Source: Alteromonas sp. a30
GTDB lineage: Bacteria > Pseudomonadota > Gammaproteobacteria > Enterobacterales > Alteromonadaceae
Length of the DNA stretch: 46,240 nt
Assembly: GCF_026788005.1 (NCBI RefSeq)
Contig: NZ_JABEPE010000022.1
Span: 1-46,240 of the forward strand
Direction of reading: 5' to 3'
Of the stretch, positions 1 to 8,155 are shown piece after piece (positions within the stretch are counted from its first letter, which is position 1; each line of letters opens with the position of its first letter). The position numbers were made by a program, and so were the translations under genes. The notes under the pieces are model-generated. The model worked only from the letters and a program-made list of their open reading frames with translations, did not search any database and was not told the origin of the DNA.

Positions 1-23
1 CTTTTTCATGTTCTGGCTCCTGC

Positions 24-875
24 TTAGATGTCGTTACGGATGATAACGTCAAGATTGAAACAATCGCGACGAGACTGATGGTGGCTCAATGGCTCATCAC
101 CAGATGTACGCCATGTATCATAGAACCAAACACTCCCCGCGCCCGCTTGAGATGAGCAGTTTAAGAAGCCATCAGAACAGCCATCTAACCAGTTTTGCGT
201 GGTTTCAAGACCGACCTGATACTGATAACCACCACAGTAGCTATCGCCATCGAACGGTGAAGATTCAACATCAGAACCCACAACCGATTTAAATGTTTTA
301 GGTAACGAAGGACGACCAGACGTACCGAGTAACCAGTTAGCATTGTAATAAGCCATGTCTGCTTCACGTTGCATTTGTACCGCATCGCTCTGATAGCCTA
401 AGATCCAGCCAAGTACATTTTCAAACACGTTACCGTCAATAACCGCATCAGCAAGAGGTGTTCCTTTGCTTGATGGCGCTAGCGCGATAACTTGTCTTGT
501 TTTGCTGATGATGTTTGGATAGCGCGAATCCCACGTTGGGTTCGACATGATCCAGCGTACAACATTACCACCGTTAGAGTGAGTAATGATGTTTAGTGAA
601 GTAATACCTTGGGCATTGATGAAGTTGGTCAACTGACCAGCTAAACAACCCGCTGCGGGATCCGTCCACATAAATTCTTCGAATTTACAGTTAACAACGG
701 TGTAACGACTACCGTTACCTGACATAACAGAACGAACAAAATCGCCTGTCCAATAGTCATTATATGCATCCGTTTGGTTACCAGTACCATGTACGAATGC
801 CACCCCCATGTTTGCACTACTAACGGCCGAGAAGCCTAAAAGTAGTAACGAGCCTACAATCTTGAAAATTTTCAC
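24..875 (-). CDS. secreted lipase-like alpha/beta hydrolase
   Basis: About 283 residues. I chose the GTG at 873-875 because a GGAG sits 8 nt upstream and translation then begins with a good signal peptide (VKIFKIVGSLLLLGFSAVSS, cut near residue 20). The fold signature is HGTG near the N-terminus (oxyanion region), then THSNGG, a GxSxG nucleophile elbow with Thr in the first position, and a late His in LSHHQS. Several Cys pairs suggest disulfides in an exported protein. Family knowledge supports an esterase or lipase of the periplasm or medium; the substrate is not visible. The remaining doubt is exact specificity, not class. It is transcribed toward the left edge of the window and its stop codon is inside. 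Confidence 0.75.
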   Translation of the reverse strand: MKIFKIVGSLLLLGFSAVSSANMGVAFVHGTGNQTDAYNDYWTGDFVRSVMSGNGSRYTVVNCKFEEFMWTDPAAGCLAGQLTNFINAQGITSLNIITHSNGGNVVRWIMSNPTWDSRYPNIISKTRQVIALAPSSKGTPLADAVIDGNVFENVLGWILGYQSDAVQMQREADMAYYNANWLLGTSGRPSLPKTFKSVVGSDVESSPFDGDSYCGGYQYQVGLETTQNWLDGCSDGFLNCSSQAGAGSVWFYDTWRTSGDEPLSHHQSRRDCFNLDVIIRNDI

Positions 876-1241
876 GTTTTCACTCCAATCTTGTTGTGAT
901 AAACATGCCGCTAAACAAAAATAACGACAATATTTCACTTTTAGTTTTTAATGTACTCTACGCAGATAAGTGCCCGTCCCCAGCGTGTAATTCTCCCAAT
1001 GCACCAGCGACTTAAAAAGCAACTGGTATGAGGTCCTATCTGGTAGAATATTAATTAAACATTAATTTCCAATTTTTACAAGATTTTTACATTCATATTA
1101 AACATAATTGATTACTTTTTTCTCTTAAAGGTGAGTTTTCGCTTAAACTAAAAGAGTGATTTACCAATAAAAAAATGGATTATTAAGGTTAAAATAAAAA
1201 TTCAAATGCCCGTTTAAATCCTTTGCTCTGGAAGCCTAAAA
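876..1241. other. intergenic region, divergent promoters
   Basis: AT-rich divergent spacer between the hydrolase (minus strand) and the crotonase (plus strand). It must hold both promoters. I see no gene, no strong hairpin and no repeat in it. Confidence 0.5.
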
Positions 1242-2060
1242 ATGAGCCACAAAAATACTGAAAATAGAACAAGTTGTGTTCTGCTTAATTTTGAGAATGA
1301 TATTGCAATTGTTAGCTTAAATCGCCCCGACAAACACAATGCTCTGAATATGGATATGTTTTATCAACTTGATAAAATTTCTAAGCAATTGCGTAAGAAT
1401 AAGAAAATTCGAGCCGTCATCGTGACAGGAGAAGGCGTCGACTTTTGCTCAGGCTTAGATATTAAATCCATCCTAAAAAAACCCTCTCGTGGTTTAAAAC
1501 TACTGTGGAAATGGCTGCCTGGCCATTCCAACTTGGCTCAGCGTGTGAGCACAAATTGGCGCAAAGTACCTGTGCCCGTATTTATGTGCATCCATGGTCG
1601 TTGCTGGGGTGGCGGCCTTCAGATAGCACTTGGAGGGGATTTTAGAATTGCGACACCGGAATCAACACTTTCAGTAATGGAAGCTAAATGGGGGCTCATT
1701 CCTGATATGGGAGGCACCATTGGCATGCGTGAAGTGATGGCGTTAGATCAAGGACTAGAATTAGCAATGACAGCAAAAGTCATTGATGCTCAAGAAGCAT
1801 TAGAAAACAAAATTTTGTCTTATATCAGTGATGACCCTAAAACAAAGGCAAAAAAAATAATTTCTGAAATAACTCAAAACTCGCCAGATGCAATTGCGAA
1901 AATAAAACAAGTATTCCATCAAGCATGGCATAAAAACGACGCTGCAATATTAGCAAGAGAAAGCTTTTGGCAATGGAAAATGCTATTAGGGAGAAATCAA
2001 AAAATCGCTGTTAAGCGTCACTCGGGAAAACCCGATCTTCCATATAAAGATAGATCCTAA
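1242..2060 (+). CDS. crotonase / enoyl-CoA hydratase family protein
   Basis: 272 residues with the crotonase fold. The N-terminal strand has NRPDKHNALN. The first oxyanion-hole segment is FCSGLDIKS and the second is HGRCWGGGLQIALGGDFRIA. The acid/base helix region contains VMEAKWGLIPDMGG. Members hydrate or isomerise enoyl-CoA thioesters in the cytoplasm. The GL.PDMGG stretch is common in the enoyl-CoA hydratase/isomerase branch, so a fatty-acid or short-chain acyl-CoA role is likely but the substrate cannot be read. GGAAG lies 8-9 nt before the ATG. It is a single gene, convergent with the GAF gene that follows. Confidence 0.85.
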   Translation: MSHKNTENRTSCVLLNFENDIAIVSLNRPDKHNALNMDMFYQLDKISKQLRKNKKIRAVIVTGEGVDFCSGLDIKSILKKPSRGLKLLWKWLPGHSNLAQRVSTNWRKVPVPVFMCIHGRCWGGGLQIALGGDFRIATPESTLSVMEAKWGLIPDMGGTIGMREVMALDQGLELAMTAKVIDAQEALENKILSYISDDPKTKAKKIISEITQNSPDAIAKIKQVFHQAWHKNDAAILARESFWQWKMLLGRNQKIAVKRHSGKPDLPYKDRS

Positions 2061-2124
2061 AATCAAAATATAAAAAGTAGACAAACAGATATTTCAATGT
2101 ATCTGTTTGTCCACATATACCAAC

Positions 2125-2625
2125 CTAAACAAATTCAGAATTAATAATAAATAACACAGATGCCGCTAATTCTTTTAATACCATTAGGTCAACATCGCTA
2201 AATTCTCGAGGTACTCTGTCAATCACACACAAAGTACCCAGTCTGATATCTTGGCGCAGAATCAATGGTGCTCCTGCGTAAAAGCGAATGTAGGGTTCTC
2301 CAACCACCAGCGGATTAGTGGCGAACCGCACATCTTCTTTCGTATCGGGAACATATAACACATCATCGTGGTTGATAGCGTGTCCGCAAAAAGAAATATC
2401 TTTAGCGGTTTCAGACACAGATAATCCCTGTTTCGACTTAAACCACTGACGTCGGTCATCAACTAAGCTCACCAACGCAATTGGGAGCTTAAAATACGAC
2501 TTAGCTTGTTCAGTAATATCGTCAAAACAAGATTCTGGTGGGGTATCAAGAATATTCAATTCATTAAGGGCACAGAGTCGTTCAGCTTCATTGCTGGGGA
2601 CTTTAGGCTTCATCATACGCTGCAT
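2125..2625 (-). CDS. GAF domain sensor protein
   Basis: 166 residues, essentially one GAF domain with nothing after it. It starts with the PxNEAERLxALxxLxILDTPPE pattern typical of stand-alone GAF proteins and of GAF modules before diguanylate cyclases or histidine kinases. The domain continues through WFKSKQGL, ISFCGHAI and GTLCVID. The Cys in SFCGHAI is the usual conserved one. Here no output domain is attached, so it probably acts as a small-ligand or redox sensor or is a relic of a larger protein. The start may be the second Met (MMKPK). It converges on the crotonase gene. Confidence 0.8.
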   Translation of the reverse strand: MQRMMKPKVPSNEAERLCALNELNILDTPPESCFDDITEQAKSYFKLPIALVSLVDDRRQWFKSKQGLSVSETAKDISFCGHAINHDDVLYVPDTKEDVRFATNPLVVGEPYIRFYAGAPLILRQDIRLGTLCVIDRVPREFSDVDLMVLKELAASVLFIINSEFV

Positions 2626-2799
2626 AAAATTAACTAAATAAGCTTAACTATACTAAAGGATTTACAAAATGAGTAACCTAAGAGCATTCAACTTTGTGCT
2701 AGCCTCACCTAAAAAGCAATAAAGCGATTGACAAATGTGCGGCGTCTAGGCAGAATTCGCACCCTTGAAATTATAGTGAATTGTTTTGGGAGTTATATC

Positions 2800-3063
2800 T
2801 TGGCTAACATCAAGTCTGCTAAGAAACGTGCGATTCAGTCAGAGAAGCGCCGTCAGCACAACGCAAGCCGTCGCTCAATGATGCGTACCTACGTTAAGAA
2901 AGTTCGTGCAGCTATCGAATCTGGTGACAAAGCGGCAGCAGAGCAAGCATATGCTGATGCAACACCAATTCTTGACCGTATGGCGACTAAAGGTTTGATC
3001 CACAAAAACAAAGCGGCACGTCAAAAAAGCCGTTTAGTTGCTCAAATCAAAGCTTTAGCCTAA
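2800..3063 (+). CDS. rpsT: 30S ribosomal protein S20
   Basis: 87 residues, the full length of the family: [20 protein letters not shown] at the N-terminus and a Lys/Arg-rich all-helical body ending VAQIKALA. The start is TTG at 2800, with GGGAG 8 nt upstream; a UUG start for rpsT is also known in E. coli, where it helps autoregulation. The longer upstream reading ([12 protein letters not shown]...) has no family support and is leader sequence. It binds 16S rRNA at the bottom of the 30S body. A strong terminator follows directly. Confidence 0.97.
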   Translation: MANIKSAKKRAIQSEKRRQHNASRRSMMRTYVKKVRAAIESGDKAAAEQAYADATPILDRMATKGLIHKNKAARQKSRLVAQIKALA

Positions 3064-3077
3064 TCGTTATCGTTTCT

Positions 3078-3102
3078 AAAAAGCGCCTTAAGGCGCTTTT
3101 TT
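3078..3102 (+). terminator. rho-independent terminator of rpsT
   Basis: Near-palindrome AAGCGCCTTAAGGCGCTT followed by a run of T, 15 nt after the rpsT stop. The A tract on the left makes it potentially bidirectional. Confidence 0.9.
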
Positions 3103-3276
3103 ATTGCCTTTCATTTACCTTTATAGTGCCCAATTGGTAATAATCTCCACCACTTCATAACCTATTCTTCCCTAAATAATGCCTATATATTTTGTCACCA
3201 ATTTTTTGCGGCATCGCGCTTCCTTTTTCTATACAATTCACGCACTTTTCACAAGTCTTAGGAAGTTTACAACAAC

Positions 3277-4686
3277 ATGGCAATGAAGTTCTCCTCTCTA
3301 ACATCCATTCTCTTTACATTCGGGTTAATTGCCTCACCGTTAGGAGCTACTCTGGCAAATGAAGCCGATTTGCAACAGCTAACCAATGCATCAGAGTCTA
3401 GTGACCTCGCCTTTGACATTGTAAAATCGCTCACTATTGAAGTCGGTCCCCGTATCGCTGGTAGCGAAGGCGATAAAAAAGCGGTTGCTTGGGCAGAAGC
3501 TAAATTAAAGACTCTCGGTTTCGACAAAGTCTATAAACAACCTGTTCGTGTCCGCAATTGGTCAAGGGGCTTAGCGGAAGCCAAAATCATCTCACCATAC
3601 GAACACAGCGTTGTTATTACCGCGTTAGGTGGCTCGGTAGCAACCCCAAAAGGAGGTCTCAAAGCCGAAGTGCTCATGGTCGAGTCGCTTGAAGCCTTGC
3701 AACAAACGCCCCCTGAAGATGTCTCCGGGAAAATTGTATTCATCAACAAGAAGATGCAACGAGATCGTGCGGGTAAAGGCTATGGTCCGGTTGTTGTAGG
3801 CCGTTCACAAGGCGCCATTGAAGCCGCTCGCGCGAATGCCCAAGCTATATTAATTCGTTCCGTTGGTACGGATAATTCACGTTTCGCCCATACCGGTGCA
3901 ATGCGCTACAGCCCTGATGTGAAAAAAATCCCTGCGGGTGCTTTATCAAATGCCGATGCAGACACACTCGAGGCGATGTTTGACACTACCAACCCCGTCA
4001 CTATGCATGTCAACATGCAAGCCAAAGAACATGGCTGGCAAACCTCTTATAATGTTATTGGCGAAATAACCGGTTCCGAAAAACCAAATGAGTTTATTCA
4101 CTTAGCCGCGCATTTAGATTCATGGGACGAAGGTACCGGCGCATTAGATGATGGCGCAGGAGTCGGAATTGTTACAGCCGCTGCAACACTGGTAAAAAAC
4201 ACCCTTGGTCAACCAAAACGAAGCATTCGAGTTGTTCTTTATGCCAATGAAGAGTTCGGTTTAATTGGTGCCAAACAATACACCAAAGACAACGCAGACA
4301 CGCTAGAGCAAATTATTGTTGCCGCAGAGTCAGACTTTGGCGCCGGTTCCATTTACCAAATTGATACTCGATTTGCAGCCCCGGCCCTACCTTTTGCTAA
4401 GAAGCTTGAAAAAGCGCTAAAACCTTTAGGTATTAAACTTGGTCCTAATACAGCAACAGGTGGACCAGACATTTATATGCTACCTGCGAAAGGCGTTCCT
4501 GTTGTATCTTTGCGCCAGGATGGAACCTATTACTTTGACTATCATCACACGCCCAACGACACCTTAGACAAAATTAATCTTGATGATATTCGCCAAAACC
4601 AAACCGCTTACGCTATTTTTGCCTATATGATGGCAAACTCTGATGTTGACCCTCGTCCAGCACCAGAACTTGAGCCAGCCCAATAA
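3277..4686 (+). CDS. M28 family metallopeptidase (exported aminopeptidase)
   Basis: 469 residues. It has a signal peptide (residues 1-27, cleavage near ATLAN). A PA-type insert domain occupies roughly residues 130-240. The zinc peptidase core then has AAHLDSWDEGTGALDDGAG (first zinc His and the bridging Asp), YANEEFGLIGA (catalytic Glu and zinc Glu), AESDFGAG and a late YHHTPNDTLDKI His ligand. This ligand order is that of M28 aminopeptidases and carboxypeptidases (PGCP-like). It should release N-terminal residues from peptides in the periplasm. Two starts, ATG 3277 and ATG 3283, are equally possible. It is followed 9 nt later by a small membrane-anchored protein, probably co-transcribed. Confidence 0.9.
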   Translation: MAMKFSSLTSILFTFGLIASPLGATLANEADLQQLTNASESSDLAFDIVKSLTIEVGPRIAGSEGDKKAVAWAEAKLKTLGFDKVYKQPVRVRNWSRGLAEAKIISPYEHSVVITALGGSVATPKGGLKAEVLMVESLEALQQTPPEDVSGKIVFINKKMQRDRAGKGYGPVVVGRSQGAIEAARANAQAILIRSVGTDNSRFAHTGAMRYSPDVKKIPAGALSNADADTLEAMFDTTNPVTMHVNMQAKEHGWQTSYNVIGEITGSEKPNEFIHLAAHLDSWDEGTGALDDGAGVGIVTAAATLVKNTLGQPKRSIRVVLYANEEFGLIGAKQYTKDNADTLEQIIVAAESDFGAGSIYQIDTRFAAPALPFAKKLEKALKPLGIKLGPNTATGGPDIYMLPAKGVPVVSLRQDGTYYFDYHHTPNDTLDKINLDDIRQNQTAYAIFAYMMANSDVDPRPAPELEPAQ

Positions 4687-4695
4687 AAGGTCATA

Positions 4696-5010
4696 ATGCG
4701 CAGATCTCACCTTATCAGCTTAATTACATTGGCGATTGTCATTCTGGCAATCGTCCTTGTTGTTCCAATGCCCCAATTACTCAAATACAAAAGTGCCAAC
4801 ATTGTCTCTGAAGCGATTTACTGGGACACCTTCGGGCAATCCGGTATATTATCCGACGCTCAAGCAGACTTCGTGAAATACGATAGAGACACTCAGCACC
4901 TCCATATTTGCTACGGGAAAAAAGAGCAAACCAATTGTCAGGACTACCGTGTAATTGAAAATAAAGGCGTAATTGCGGCACTCTTTCATTGGGTGAGCAA
5001 GCCCAATTAA
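4696..5010 (+). CDS. small membrane-anchored hypothetical protein
   Basis: 104 residues. An N-terminal hydrophobic helix (residues 6-25, LISLITLAIVILAIVLVVPM) is followed by a soluble domain predicted to lie in the periplasm, with two Cys (HICYGKKEQTNC) that could form a disulfide. AAGGTCATA precedes the ATG. It begins 9 nt after the M28 peptidase, so the two are likely one operon. I do not recognise the family. A role as an accessory to the peptidase is only inferred from position. Confidence 0.6.
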   Translation: MRRSHLISLITLAIVILAIVLVVPMPQLLKYKSANIVSEAIYWDTFGQSGILSDAQADFVKYDRDTQHLHICYGKKEQTNCQDYRVIENKGVIAALFHWVSKPN

Positions 5011-5190
5011 ACCTTCAAAGCTCATCTTCCCTCACAGTTAGACTCATCGCAAAACGTGTGCTGTCGCTCGCGTATGTCACCGTAGCTTCATACAAGATTC
5101 ATGTGGTTGTCATGGCTGTTTTTTACGCTCTTTGCAGGCATTGCAAAGGTTTTGTAAAAGCTCAGTCAATAAACACATGGGGCAGCAGCC

Positions 5191-6003
5191 ATGAAAACCA
5201 CACAGCATTATCGCACCGTTTGGCTCTCAGACATCCACCTAGGGTATAAAGATTGTAAAGCAGAATACTTGCTAGATTTCTTGCAGCACACGCAAATCGA
5301 CACCCTTTACCTTGTCGGTGATATTGTCGATATGTGGGCAATGAGCAAGCAGTTTATGTGGCCCAAATCGCACAACCAACTTTTCCATTATTTACTGAAC
5401 TTGCCACAGGCTGGCACAAACGTGATCTACTTGCCTGGCAACCACGATGAACCCGCTCAGCAGTACGATGGCATGGTGTTTGGTGATATTGAAATCCATC
5501 GTCAGTACATTCATACCACCGCAGATGGTAAAAAGCTGCTGTTGCTACACGGCGATCAATTCGATGAAGAAGTCTGTTTTGGCCCAATCCATTCTTGGAT
5601 TGGCGATAAGGGCTACGACTTACTGCTGTTTTTAAATCGATGGTACAACAAAGCAAGGCACTGGATGGGTTTCTCTTACTGGTCTCTCGCGGGCTACATC
5701 AAAAGCCGTATAAACGGTGCGAACAAAGCCATTGAGCGCTATCAACAAGCGTGTTTAAAACGCGCTCAAGAAATGGGGCTTGATGGTGTGGTTTGTGGTC
5801 ACATTCATCACCCAGAGCAAATTGAACAGCAAGGTCGCACTTACTTTAATACAGGTGACTGGATTGAAAACTGCTCAGCGCTAGTTGAAGACCACCAAGG
5901 TCATATCCAATTGCAATTCTGGACTAACATTGCGACCACAGAAAATCCCACTAACGTGCTAAATATTAAAGATAAAAAAACAGTAAACAGCAAAGCGGCA
6001 TAG
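5191..6003 (+). CDS. LpxH-like calcineurin-type phosphoesterase
   Basis: 270 residues with all five metallophosphoesterase blocks: SDIHLG (residues 13-18), GDIVDMW, GNHDE, HGDQFD and GHIHHP. This is the UDP-2,3-diacylglucosamine diphosphatase family, but the sequence (NGANKAIERY insert, WIENCSALVE end) fits the LpxH2/YbbF-like branch more than classical LpxH. Such enzymes cut pyrophosphate bonds, in lipid A synthesis or on related lipid nucleotides. The next gene is an acyltransferase for membrane lipids, which supports a shared role in envelope lipid metabolism. The ribosome site is weak (GGGGC). Confidence 0.8.
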   Translation: MKTTQHYRTVWLSDIHLGYKDCKAEYLLDFLQHTQIDTLYLVGDIVDMWAMSKQFMWPKSHNQLFHYLLNLPQAGTNVIYLPGNHDEPAQQYDGMVFGDIEIHRQYIHTTADGKKLLLLHGDQFDEEVCFGPIHSWIGDKGYDLLLFLNRWYNKARHWMGFSYWSLAGYIKSRINGANKAIERYQQACLKRAQEMGLDGVVCGHIHHPEQIEQQGRTYFNTGDWIENCSALVEDHQGHIQLQFWTNIATTENPTNVLNIKDKKTVNSKAA

Positions 6004-6109
6004 TACCTTTTGGATAACGCATCGCTGTCACGGAATCGCCATATTTTTTGCATTTTTTCGTAATACGCAACCGCTACAGTTCGGCCGAAAGAGAATAAGG
6101 TGAGACCGA

Positions 6110-7831
6110 ATGTTTACTGTTAATGATGTACTCAATAAGCATTATCCTAAACTGGCTGAGCGCCCGTGGCTTTATAAGTGCTCTGGCTTTATTTTGCGCC
6201 GATTACTGCATGAGTCAGAACTACGCGAATTTGGCGAACACTATCCTTACGTTCAAGGCGTTGATTTTGTTGAACAGGCGTTAGAATACTTCAATATCAG
6301 TTACACCGTTCGCGATAACGAGCGGCACAATATTCCCAGTGAAGGCCCGGTTGTCATCATCGCTAACCACCCGATTGGCACGGTCGATGGCTTGGCGTTA
6401 ATTAAGTTGGTGAGCGAAATTCGCCCCGATGTCAAAGCCGTTGCCAACGAAATGCTAATGGCCATTGAGCCTATGCGCAGCATGCTATTGCCAGTGAACG
6501 TAATGACAGGCAACTCAAAACGCGAAGATATTCAGCGCATTCATGAACACTTAGAGTCCGGCTCGGCGCTAATTGTGTTTCCAGCAGGCGAAGTCTCCAG
6601 ATTACGCCCGCAAGGCATCAGAGACACCAAATGGCATAGCGGATTTGTGCGTATGGCAAGTGCAGCCAAAGCGCCTATCGTTCCTATTTTCGTTGATGCT
6701 AAAAATTCCCCGACATTTTACGGGGCATCAATGCTTTACAAACCTTTAGCCACCCTGCTGTTGGTTAAAGAAATGTTCAAGCACAAAAACCGCAAAAGCC
6801 ATCTTCCCATGCGCATCGGTAAGTTAATCCCTTATGAATCTTACGGTGACATGAAAATCTCGGCGCGCGCAAAAACCAAACTTTTCAAACGCCATTTATA
6901 CAGAATTGCGAGCAATAAGCCCGGAATTTTCGAAACCCAAAACCCCATTGCAGGCCCAGAAGACAGAAAAGCGCTATGCAAAGCCATCAAAACCAGTTGC
7001 GAATTACTCGGCCATACATCCGATGGCAAAGAGATTCATCTATACCGTTACCAAGGTAGCTCGCCGCTATTAAGAGAAATTGGCCGCTTGCGGGAGATTG
7101 CGTTTCGCGCCGTAGGCGAAGGTAGCAACAAACGCCGAGATGTCGACCACCACGACACCCAATATTTGCACCTCATTCTATGGGATAAAGAAGATCTCGA
7201 AATAGTTGGCGCGTATCGTTTAGGCGATGCCAAATACCTCATTGAAAACAATGGGATGGACAGTTTATATTCTGCCAGTTTATTTAACTACGAAGCAGGT
7301 ATGCAGCGCTACTTCGAGCAAGGCTTAGAGCTTGGGCGCAGCTTTGTACAGCCTAAGTATTGGGGCAAACGCAGCTTAGATTACTTGTGGTACGGCATTG
7401 GTGCGTTTTTATCTCGCTATCCACAATACCGTTATTTATTTGGCCCTGTCTCACTCAGCAACAATTTTCCTCAACCCGCTAAAGACCTGTTAGTCGAGTT
7501 TTATCAGTTATATTTTGGTTGCAGCCAAGATATTGCAAAATCTAACCATCCTTATCGCTTACCTAACGATTTACAGCAATCGTTTAGCGGCGAGAACTAC
7601 AAGGAAGATTTCACCAAACTCAAGCATTTGTTGGCTAACATGGGCGTTGCCATCCCCACCTTGTACAAGCAATACACTGAGCTTTGTGAGCAAGGTGGAG
7701 TGCGCTTTTTAAGCTTTGGTGTTGACCCTGATTTCAACGACTGCATTGATGGTTTAATTTTGGTAGACCTTAGCAAACTCAAAGACAAAAAACGTCAGCG
7801 CTATATGCCTGATACATTGGCATCTGCATAA
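6110..7831 (+). CDS. olsF: OlsF-like bifunctional ornithine-lipid acyltransferase
   Basis: 573 residues in two parts. Residues about 60-280 form a PlsC-type O-acyltransferase with ANHPIGTVDG (His87 and Asp93) and FPAGEVSRL. Residues about 310-520 form an OlsB-type N-acyltransferase of the GNAT superfamily with LLREIGRLREIAFRAVGEG, DHHDTQYLHL and ELGRSFVQPKYWG. This order, O-acyl domain first and N-acyl domain second, is that of OlsF, which makes ornithine lipid from ornithine and two acyl groups. Ornithine lipids replace phospholipids under phosphate limitation. The exact head group is inferred; glycine or other amino-acid lipids are possible. AAGGTGAG precedes the ATG. Confidence 0.75.
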   Translation: MFTVNDVLNKHYPKLAERPWLYKCSGFILRRLLHESELREFGEHYPYVQGVDFVEQALEYFNISYTVRDNERHNIPSEGPVVIIANHPIGTVDGLALIKLVSEIRPDVKAVANEMLMAIEPMRSMLLPVNVMTGNSKREDIQRIHEHLESGSALIVFPAGEVSRLRPQGIRDTKWHSGFVRMASAAKAPIVPIFVDAKNSPTFYGASMLYKPLATLLLVKEMFKHKNRKSHLPMRIGKLIPYESYGDMKISARAKTKLFKRHLYRIASNKPGIFETQNPIAGPEDRKALCKAIKTSCELLGHTSDGKEIHLYRYQGSSPLLREIGRLREIAFRAVGEGSNKRRDVDHHDTQYLHLILWDKEDLEIVGAYRLGDAKYLIENNGMDSLYSASLFNYEAGMQRYFEQGLELGRSFVQPKYWGKRSLDYLWYGIGAFLSRYPQYRYLFGPVSLSNNFPQPAKDLLVEFYQLYFGCSQDIAKSNHPYRLPNDLQQSFSGENYKEDFTKLKHLLANMGVAIPTLYKQYTELCEQGGVRFLSFGVDPDFNDCIDGLILVDLSKLKDKKRQRYMPDTLASA

Positions 7832-7849
7832 CTGTATTATTGAAATCAT

Positions 7850-7944
7850 CGGTAGAGAATTAAGCGCAAACCCTCAGCCGCAGGGAAGCTTCTGCGGAGC
7901 GTACATGGAAGTATTCACAGCGAGTTTGCGATAAGTTTCTACCG
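7850..7944 (+). repeat. ERIC-like palindromic intergenic repeat, copy 1
   Basis: About 95 bp, bounded by CGGTAGAGAA and TTTCTACCG. It contains a CCTCAGCCGCAGGGAAGC block and a GCGAGTTTGCGATAA block. The same element occurs inverted at 14991-15096. It fills much of the 324-bp gap between the acyltransferase and the pullulanase; the rest of that gap (7945-8155) shows no gene and should hold the pullulanase promoter. Confidence 0.8.
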
Positions 7945-8155
7945 GTGACTTTAACGCATTCGCACAACGACTTAAGTGATTAAACGCCGCCCAATTCACT
8001 TCTATGACTCTGAAATTCACTCATTCGGCGTTATGCATACGAATTCAGAGCCTAAAAACTTGACCTCTAGCGGCAACAGGTTAGTTTTTAGCAATTTGTT
8101 AACATTTGGGTAACGCTTGTGAAACACATAGCGCCCCATCTATTAAGAGGTTGCT

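Noticed and set aside
5354-5656. Minus-strand 100-residue frame inside the LpxH-like gene.
   Set aside because: Shadow of a well-conserved gene; composition and motifs support only the plus strand.
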